Source: Schizochytrium sp. CCTCC M209059 (Eukaryota > Sar > Bigyra > Thraustochytrida > Thraustochytriidae). From it: a stretch of 64,000 nucleotides of DNA. Each line of letters opens with the position of its first letter. The first letter of the stretch is position 1. The notes below the pieces were generated by a model. It was not told where the DNA came from. It did no database searches and worked only from the letters and a program-made list of their open reading frames with translations. This document shows positions 57,971-64,000 of this stretch, piece after piece. The translations under genes were made by a program, and so were the position numbers. The stretch spans positions 28,684 to 92,683 of the forward strand of contig KN805412.1 of assembly GCA_000818945.1 (NCBI GenBank), in the 5' to 3' direction.

Positions 57971-60547
57971 TTATTTTGATGAGCTAGCATTGTCGTCACC
58001 AAGGTCGAACGGCGCGTCCATGGATAAACCGGGGGTATTGATGAGTCGGGGCTTTGAGACCAGCTCGTCGGGGAGGCGCAGGCTGTCGACGAGCTTGAGA
58101 ATGGGAGAACGAGGCTCTGCGGCTGCATTTGCTTTCGATTTCGATGGACTGCGATAAAACTGACTGTACGCAAACACGAGCAAATGCTCACCTTGGCGAG
58201 TCCCAGAAGGCGCAGAACTCTCTCTGAACTCGGGGAGCTCACTCTCGTCGTCTTCTGGCGGAATATCCTCCCCGGCTTCAACCTCGTTGGCCCCAGGTGC
58301 CGCGAGCTGCATTTGTTCGTCATTTTCTTCGGCTGCACGATCCGCGCCCTTGGTTTCTTCCTCGAGCGAAAGCGCCTGCTTTTCCTCCGCATCCATGGCC
58401 TGCTCCACGGCATCGTTTTCGATAAGGTCAACAATGTACATGAGTTGCTGCCGGGTGTTCAAAGTAACAGGGCTTCCAGCCTCTTGTTGAGCCAGGTCTT
58501 GAATAAGGCCAAAGTGCGGCCCCTCCCGATTTGTCAGCGCATTGCGAATTGTGTCGCCGCGCAACATTGCAAAGAGAATTGCAACGGCAAACTCGTGAAG
58601 GTAGCTAAAGTGCTCCTCGGATAATATCGCTTCCAGCGTCCGAAGACAGTCTTCTTCCTGTTCAAGTTTGGCAGACGCCCCAGAGGAGATGCTGAGATTT
58701 AGAGCGAGAGCGGCAATATGCTCATTGACAAAATCTGTACGATGGGGTGCCTTTTGCAAGAGCTCGACGAGAAATGCTGCGGTGGACGACGTGGACGTCA
58801 CCCTTGCGCCCTCTGGGATGGTCTGTAGCTCTGCTGCAAAGGAAGGGTGCAAACTAAGACGCTGAAGTGCGCAGAGGGCAATTTCGGGACTTCCAGCCTC
58901 TTTGAAGCGCTGATCAGCTCTCGGAAACTTCCACTTGGCCTGGGAAAGCTCCTCCCATATGGCCGCAAGCACGAGGTCTTTGCCAGCCAGAAGATATACG
59001 CGCCCCGCACGAGCCATTGCCACATAGCTGATGAGGCGAACCGCATATTCTCGCACAGAGGCAACTCCGCAAGTGAGTAGAGCTTTGAGAAGAACCCTCT
59101 CCCCATCATCAACTGCAATGCCAAGAATATCGTGCTCAGCGTACTTTGCGATCACGCTAGCTCGTCTCAAAGCACTTGGGGTACGACTGAGCCGCCAGCG
59201 AAGCGCCTGAAGTACAAGGCAGGCTTGGCGAGCCGCCATGGGTTCATTTGCGGCACGGTCTGCCAGCTGGTCGAGATCGCTCTTGATGAGACCATAATCG
59301 AGGGGTGCAAGCACGGGGCACTCGACGGCAGCCTGGAAATCGAGCTCCATGTGCGGACTTTGCGGCGACATGGCGGCGGTTGTAGGCTTGGCAGGCACGA
59401 GAGGCTTTTCCCTATGCTTGGTTTCGAGTACGTCCGCACCGATGGCGTCATCGCTGTTGTCGTCTGGATCATCGATGCGAAGGTCATTGTTTGTTTCGCG
59501 TTCGTTGCTTTGTCCCGCTCTCGCGCTAGGAATGGTTTTCTCTGCAATATCCTCATCATCAAAGAGGCTCATGAAAGAGCCGTCCAACTCGGCAGCTGCG
59601 GCCAGCTCTGGATTTCCCTCGATGAGGTCGGCAAAGCGCTGCATTTTGCGCATGAGTTTGTTCATGTATCTCTCAGAGACTGCCGATTGCACCTTGGGTC
59701 CTCCAAGGTTGCGTACACGTTGCAAAAGCTCGACAGCCTGTATGGTCGTTGCGTAGATTGCTTTGCACAGCGCTTTGGCGTTTTCTCGGCCGGAGCTTCG
59801 TACTGTGTCCACCTCACGTGGAACGTGAGCGTCGAGCTTGGACTCCGCGGAATGAGGATTGGTGTGCGGCTTGAAGTTTCTATCTGCAAGCGTGGTGTTT
59901 CCTGCGTACAGTTCACAAAGCTCAGGACGCGCGCCTTCTCGCGCATTGAGCTGCAAGAAGGCTTCGAGACGAGCACGCAATTCTGCCCTCCATGAGTCTT
60001 CAAAGATGCGAGAAAACACAGAGTGCTCTTGCGGCGCTGCGCAAAGGGGAAGTGCATAATATGCGCAGCAGGCAGGGTCGCTGGCAAGCGCTCGGCCACG
60101 CGTGTCGAGGAACTTTTTCAATGCGCGCATGCGCGCATCTGTTTCGAGTTGCGCGCTCGTGCCTTCATCGAGAACGTAATAGGCGGCGAGGTAAAGTCTC
60201 GTGTCAAATTCAATATGCCGAGCTAGATCTACATCGCGGTCACGCTCATCGATTTTCGTGTTCCACAAAAAGACAAAAACGTCTTCATCACCGGCATCAA
60301 ACGCGCAGAGGATGCGTTCTGCCACGGAGAGCTCTTCCCGTGCAGGATTCCCACCTTTTGCACGACCCTTCGTTCCCTCGCGCCGTCGACGGGACCCTGC
60401 GGCCGATCCCGCCGAGAGTCTTCTCCGCTCGAGCTCGGCCTCGAGGCACTCTGCCGAGTGCACGAACTCGTAGTGCTTGAGGTATTCAAGAATGGCGCGT
60501 TGCACGCGGGCGGGGTCAACTTCTGTCGGAGGAGCAGCGCTGCTCAT
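57971..60547 (-). CDS. ARMC9: ARMC9-like LisH/armadillo ciliary protein
   Basis: 858 residues from the ATG at 60547 (ACCATGA); the frame opens upstream only at a GTG. Residues 12-43 form a LisH motif (VQRAILEYLKHYEFVHSAECLE). Then comes the block typical of ARMC9: ILCAFDAGDEDVFVFLW, RHIEFDTRLYLAAYYVL, FLDTRGRALA, YYALPL and IFEDSW. After a linker with acidic low complexity comes LDYGLIKSDLDQL then LQALRWRLSRTPSALRR and armadillo-like helices (VREYAVRLISYVAMARAGRVYLL, EHIAALALNLSI). The C-terminal 150 residues are acidic and disordered. ARMC9 works at the basal body and axoneme and is mutated in human Joubert syndrome, so its presence implies flagellated cells. Confidence 0.88.
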   Translation of the reverse strand: MSSAAPPTEVDPARVQRAILEYLKHYEFVHSAECLEAELERRRLSAGSAAGSRRRREGTKGRAKGGNPAREELSVAERILCAFDAGDEDVFVFLWNTKIDERDRDVDLARHIEFDTRLYLAAYYVLDEGTSAQLETDARMRALKKFLDTRGRALASDPACCAYYALPLCAAPQEHSVFSRIFEDSWRAELRARLEAFLQLNAREGARPELCELYAGNTTLADRNFKPHTNPHSAESKLDAHVPREVDTVRSSGRENAKALCKAIYATTIQAVELLQRVRNLGGPKVQSAVSERYMNKLMRKMQRFADLIEGNPELAAAAELDGSFMSLFDDEDIAEKTIPSARAGQSNERETNNDLRIDDPDDNSDDAIGADVLETKHREKPLVPAKPTTAAMSPQSPHMELDFQAAVECPVLAPLDYGLIKSDLDQLADRAANEPMAARQACLVLQALRWRLSRTPSALRRASVIAKYAEHDILGIAVDDGERVLLKALLTCGVASVREYAVRLISYVAMARAGRVYLLAGKDLVLAAIWEELSQAKWKFPRADQRFKEAGSPEIALCALQRLSLHPSFAAELQTIPEGARVTSTSSTAAFLVELLQKAPHRTDFVNEHIAALALNLSISSGASAKLEQEEDCLRTLEAILSEEHFSYLHEFAVAILFAMLRGDTIRNALTNREGPHFGLIQDLAQQEAGSPVTLNTRQQLMYIVDLIENDAVEQAMDAEEKQALSLEEETKGADRAAEENDEQMQLAAPGANEVEAGEDIPPEDDESELPEFRESSAPSGTRQGEHLLVFAYSQFYRSPSKSKANAAAEPRSPILKLVDSLRLPDELVSKPRLINTPGLSMDAPFDLGDDNASSSK

Positions 60548-61039
60548 GGTTGCGCGCAGATAACAGCGTGAGCGGGAAGCACGGCGTATGGTTTTCACAG
60601 CCAGAGAACGATGTGAGCGTGCGCGCGCACACGCGCGCGCATAGATTCTGCGGCTCGCGCGCTGGCCCGACCGACAGTGAGCTTGCTTGCGCCAAGTTTC
60701 GGGACGAAAAGTAACCGTTGAAATCTGAGGAACTCATTCATATCAGCCCAGGCTCAGGCGCGGCTCAGCACTGTCAGCTCAAAAATTCATTGTAGGCAAA
60801 AACTGCTTTTATTTGGGAACTCAACCCTCGGAGGACATATCACATAAGTTGAGCGACCTGTGAAGTGAAGCAAAGCGAGGCTAGAACTTTGATTTCTTTT
60901 GCTACGTTGTTACGAGTCGTATACTTGACCCAAGTTGCGAGAAACTTCAGGTCCTCGTTCAAAAAGAGAGAATGAAATATGATTGAGCAAACTTAACTTA
61001 TTGAGAAGGTTGGGGCGAAAGAGGTGGGGATTGGGAGGA
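60548..61039. other. Intergenic region, ILVBL-like to ARMC9-like
   Basis: 492 bp between two minus-strand genes. TTTATT at 60808-60813 (AATAAA on the minus strand) could end the ILVBL-like transcript. A run of alternating CGCG/CACA near 60615-60645 precedes ARMC9. No gene. Confidence 0.5.
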
Positions 61040-63136
61040 CTACACGGACAATGATCCTTCACGAAAATCGGTGCGACCAATGTGAGCATTAATGAGAACA
61101 GGCTTGTTGTCTTGTCGGGAAATGCGCTGTGCTTCGCGGAGGATGGACTTGACGTCGGCGTCCGGGTTATCAATGCGAAGACCGCGGCCGCCAAGACCCT
61201 CTGCAGCTTTGTCATAGTCAATATAGTCGAGAATGGTAGAAACGTCGTCGTTGAACATGGGAACTTGCTCGCGCTCGATCTGGGTCCAGCAAGCATCATT
61301 GCCGACGAGAGCAATGACGTTGAGGTTGTGGCGGTTAAAAGTATCAAACTCGAGCAGAGAGTAGCCGGCAGATCCGTCTCCCCAGATGATCCAAATGTCC
61401 TTTTCCGGATAGAGAAGAGCTGCGCCAAGTGCGAAGCCGCCGCCGACGCCAAGCGTTCCGAAGGCACCCGGGTCGAGCCAGGTGAGCGGACCAGGTGGAT
61501 GCAAAACGTAGCTTCCTGTAGCGACAAAGTCCCCGCCATCGGCGACGAGGATTGCGTCGTCGCCAAGGACATCGTCGAGGTCGTGAAAAAGCTGGAGGGG
61601 ATTGATGAGAGGCTGGCCATTCTTGGCGTTGCGGCCGAGGGCGGGCGCAGCGGCCTTTGCAGCATTGGCAGCCTCCTTTTTGGCGTCGCGCTGGCGAAGC
61701 GTGGCGGCCCAATCCCCGATTCGCGCGCGCGGCATGTTCTTGTCGCCAAGTTCCTTGGCAAGAGCCTCGATGAACTCTGTAGGATCGGCGAGGGCGGAGA
61801 CTTCGGGTTTCCAGAAGAGGTCGGTGTTGAGCTCAAGCTCGTGCTGCGCCCTGTTGACGTGAACAACACCGCGCTTGGGCAGAGCCTGACCGTAGCCGAG
61901 GCGAAAGTCAACGCTCAGGCCAAAGAGGCAGACAAGGTCGGCCTCCTGAAGCGACCTGCCACGGTTCTGGCGAATATGCAGGCTGCTGTTGCGGCCCAAG
62001 AGGCCGCGAGTCATGCCGCCGAGATAGCAAGGCACGCCAAGGCGCTCGAGCGTGGCGGCAAGGCGATTTGCGCCCTCGAGACCGTGCAGCATGCACTGCG
62101 ACTGGAGCACAAAGACGGGTCGCTTGGCGTTGCGCAGACGGTCGGCAACCTTGCGGACGTCAGAAATGCTAGGTTTGGGATACGTGATGGGGAGCGGGGA
62201 AAAGTCGTAGTCGCGATCGTGGGCGCCGGCATGGAGTTGAGCTTGGAGCAGGCCAAAGAAGGCCTTTTTTGCAAAGGGGGGCGCGCGCTCCTCTGGGACC
62301 TCGAGAAAGACGGGAGCGTCGGGGTTCCGGGACGCGAGGAAGGCCTTGGCATCCATGCCTTGGCTCTTGGCCTCGCGGGGGATGAGGAGTCGCGAAAAGT
62401 CCGCTGGCTTGACATCGCGGGCGCGCACGCGGTCGTGCGATCCGCCCTGAGGAAGGAGCTCAAGGACCGGGTACAGGACGTCGAGGGGCAGCTCGAGAAA
62501 AACGGGGCCCGGGACGCCGGACATTGCTTCTTGAAAGGCGCGGCGCAAGAGAGGAACGATGTCGCGCACGGTGCGCGCAGATCCGACCCACTTGCAGATG
62601 GGGCGCAAGAAGGAAAGGTGGTCGATGTCCTGCAGAGCGCCCCGGCCCTGGGTAAGGGTCGCCGCTGCACCACCGAGCAGGACGAGCGGGCTTTGGGCCA
62701 TGGCGGCGTTTTTCACAGCTGTGACGGTGTTGGTCACGCCAGGGCCAGCGGTGACGGCTGCCACGCCAGGGCGGCCAGAGAGGCGGGAGACGGCATCGGC
62801 TGCAAAGACAGCATTGACCTCGTGCCGCACATCGACCACGCGAATACCATCGCGTTTGCAGCTTACAAGGAAGGGGCTGATGTGGCCTCCGGAAAGACAA
62901 AAGATGAAGTCGACCTTGTGCGCCTTGAGCACCTCGGCAACGAGGTCGCCGCCATGTCTTTCTGTGAGCGCGACATTTTCGGTTGCGATGCTCCACGCGT
63001 CACGGGCGAGGGAGCTCACCGATCGCGTTTGCTCTGGGCTCACGCCTTGGGAGAGCGGCTTTCCCTCCTGCTCCTGCTGCGAGGTTGTCGCGAGGTGGGC
63101 GCGAAGGGTCGCTACGCGACGCGCCGAGGACGACAT
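61040..63136 (-). CDS. ILVBL: ILVBL/HACL2-like ThDP-dependent 2-hydroxyacyl-CoA lyase
   Basis: 698 residues from the ATG at 63136 (AGCATGT). The whole protein follows human ILVBL: RHGGDLVAEVLKAHKVDFIF; GGHISPFLVSC; the catalytic Glu E106 in RHEVNAVFAADA; AGPGVTNTVTAVKNA; GALQDIDHLSFLRPICKW; LGGMTRGLLGR; DGGDFVATGSYV; LDPGAFGTLGVGGGFALGA; the Mg/ThDP motif GDGSAGYSLLEFDTF...NDACW; and the C-terminus GRTDFREGSLSV. Human ILVBL (HACL2) is an ER enzyme that cleaves 2-hydroxyacyl-CoA during fatty acid alpha-oxidation. This copy has about 60 extra N-terminal residues of Ser/Gln type, without a clear TM. Acetolactate synthase activity is unlikely given the closer match to ILVBL, but was not tested. 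Confidence 0.93.
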   Translation of the reverse strand: MSSSARRVATLRAHLATTSQQEQEGKPLSQGVSPEQTRSVSSLARDAWSIATENVALTERHGGDLVAEVLKAHKVDFIFCLSGGHISPFLVSCKRDGIRVVDVRHEVNAVFAADAVSRLSGRPGVAAVTAGPGVTNTVTAVKNAAMAQSPLVLLGGAAATLTQGRGALQDIDHLSFLRPICKWVGSARTVRDIVPLLRRAFQEAMSGVPGPVFLELPLDVLYPVLELLPQGGSHDRVRARDVKPADFSRLLIPREAKSQGMDAKAFLASRNPDAPVFLEVPEERAPPFAKKAFFGLLQAQLHAGAHDRDYDFSPLPITYPKPSISDVRKVADRLRNAKRPVFVLQSQCMLHGLEGANRLAATLERLGVPCYLGGMTRGLLGRNSSLHIRQNRGRSLQEADLVCLFGLSVDFRLGYGQALPKRGVVHVNRAQHELELNTDLFWKPEVSALADPTEFIEALAKELGDKNMPRARIGDWAATLRQRDAKKEAANAAKAAAPALGRNAKNGQPLINPLQLFHDLDDVLGDDAILVADGGDFVATGSYVLHPPGPLTWLDPGAFGTLGVGGGFALGAALLYPEKDIWIIWGDGSAGYSLLEFDTFNRHNLNVIALVGNDACWTQIEREQVPMFNDDVSTILDYIDYDKAAEGLGGRGLRIDNPDADVKSILREAQRISRQDNKPVLINAHIGRTDFREGSLSV

Positions 63137-63165
63137 GCTCTTGCTTGCGGAGACCAGGCTAGGCT

Positions 63166-63193
63166 GGGCTGGGCTGGGTTGGGTTGGGCTGGG
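63166..63193 (+). repeat. (GGGYT)n tract with G-quadruplex potential
   Basis: Six GGG runs separated by CT or TT at an exact 5-bp period, 30-57 bp upstream of the ILVBL-like ATG, on the strand that is template for that gene. Confidence 0.9.
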
Positions 63194-63421
63194 CTCGACT
63201 CAACGTGACGAGGCTCGTCGTGGACGCGCACGCGCGAGCTCACACGAGCAGGCTAGCGCACCTCTCCGTCCGTACCGACCGAGTTTGGAGCTGCGTGTTT
63301 GCTCGTTGCGCTCATCCTCATCTTCATTATCAGCAGCATCTTCTTCTTCTGCTCCAGATAGGAATGTATATGGATGAGTCCGCTCATCGCTCGTCTCTCT
63401 CGTCACACCGTGTGTTACTGT

Positions 63422-63458
<37 letters not shown>
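63422..63458. repeat. AGC trinucleotide repeat
   Basis: About twelve AGC units with no supported coding frame, roughly 290-320 bp upstream of the ILVBL-like start. Confidence 0.95.
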
Positions 63459-63810
63459 AGCTGCAGATAGAGAGGGGCACATCGTTGCGGAGAGATGAGA
63501 TAGATTCACGCTCGACAGTCCTACGTATGCATTGCATAGGTGATTCTCTTGTCTTTGTCCGTCCCAAACCTATGTGAGTCAGCCTGGCCCAACCAAGGCT
63601 TACGTAGTACTTCGCCTTGCTTGCTTGCTCGCCGTCCGAGTCGCACGATGATAGGAGAAAAGAACGTGAGAGAACTCGGGTAAACATGACGTGGGGAGTT
63701 TTTCCGTATTTCCGATTTACGTACATCAATGTGATTCTACGCATAGGCAGTATTTCCCGAATCAGCGAAGTCGCCACCTATCCCCCTCCCTTCTTTTCTG
63801 TCATATTATG

Positions 63811-63831
63811 AAGGGGCGACTTTCGCCCCTT
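63811..63831. other. Perfect 9-bp stem, 3-nt loop hairpin
   Basis: AAGGGGCGA and its exact complement flank a CTT loop. Function unknown. Confidence 0.7.
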
Positions 63832-63890
63832 ACTTACTGTCAATGACCAGTTTGCTGGTCCCATGGGTCTTGCCGGAAGTACAGCGGCCG

Positions 63891-63942
63891 GCAGCAGCAG
63901 CAGCAGCAGCAGTGGCAGCAGCCGCAGCACCAGCAGCAGCAG
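63891..63942. repeat. Interrupted AGC trinucleotide repeat at the right edge
   Basis: AGC-rich tract with GGC, GCC and ACC interruptions. It might be coding in a gene beyond the window, but nothing in the sequence proves this. Confidence 0.85.
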
Positions 63943-64000
63943 TGACCAAGTCGATAGCTTGTCGGGTCTGTGCGAGTGGTGAGAGAGTGAGCGAGCGAAC

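Larger units (their letters stand above)
63137..64000. promoter_or_regulatory. Upstream region of the ILVBL-like gene to the window edge
   Basis: No supported gene. It holds a GGGYT tract (63166-63193), two CAG/AGC tracts (63422-63458 and 63891-63942), a short CTTG tract (about 63615-63633) and two hairpins (63811-63831 and 63845-63860). The CAG tract at the right edge could belong to another gene beyond the window. Confidence 0.5.

Noticed and set aside
59132..59995. 287-codon plus-strand frame within ARMC9
   Set aside because: It is antisense to a recognised gene and has no motif.
61082..63208. 708-codon open frame antisense to the ILVBL-like gene
   Set aside because: It mirrors the codons of a strongly conserved ThDP enzyme and shows no domain pattern; GC-rich coding DNA often leaves the complement open.
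1..64000. tRNA, rRNA and transposon genes
   Set aside because: I saw no cloverleaf with a TTCGA arm, no rRNA-like stretch, and no transposase, reverse transcriptase or terminal repeats.

Overview
This is a nuclear, protein-coding window from a eukaryotic microbe. It carries presenilin, an ARMC9-type ciliary protein, a TMEM63/CSC1 channel, an ILVBL/HACL2-type lyase, start codons in good Kozak contexts and AATAAA-type signals. Every convincing gene is one uninterrupted ORF, intergenic DNA is full of simple repeats, and one gene encodes a giant secreted repeat protein. An intron-poor, GC-rich protist that makes flagellated cells fits; a thraustochytrid or other labyrinthulomycete stramenopile is my best guess (moderate confidence, by inference). 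A run of 58 N shows that this is a scaffold.

Layout. (1) From 1 to 39168, minus strand: most of one enormous gene that runs off the left edge. Its intact main frame (4714-39168) encodes 11,484 residues: a signal peptide, a cysteine-rich PSI-like head, thousands of residues of Gly/Ser/Thr-rich repeats likely to form a beta-solenoid, and two peptidase-S74 (phage tailspike-type intramolecular chaperone) domains embedded in mid-chain, both with the Ser/Lys dyad. In the last 5 kb the repeats are nearly identical (651-bp period) and the frame breaks three times. (2) 39169-42900: a long GC-rich, low-complexity gap holding the N run. (3) 42901-45147, plus: a secreted protein with a P-domain-like fold that seems to be split by an F5/8 type C (discoidin) domain. 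(4) 45778-46584, minus: an MTH1-like Nudix protein with a ruined Nudix box. (5) 47367-48743, plus: presenilin with all catalytic motifs. (6) 49458-52412, plus: a TMEM63/CSC1-type channel. (7) 52894-54354, minus: a bacterial-type MFS transporter. The spacer between (6) and (7) contains decayed copies of the 3' ends of both genes and a 19-bp tandem repeat. (8) 54881-55942, plus: an FN3-FN3-thioredoxin fusion. (9) 57375-57839, plus: a small two-pass membrane protein. (10) 57971-60547, minus: ARMC9-like. (11) 61040-63136, minus: an ILVBL/HACL2-like ThDP enzyme.

The genes do not form a pathway. The main theme is the cell surface: the giant S74 protein and the P/discoidin protein are divergently arranged neighbours and both look secreted, and presenilin and CSC1 are intramembrane proteins. 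The strongest candidate for an undescribed system is the giant repeat protein with two internal S74 domains, which by family precedent would trimerise and cut itself into three pieces.
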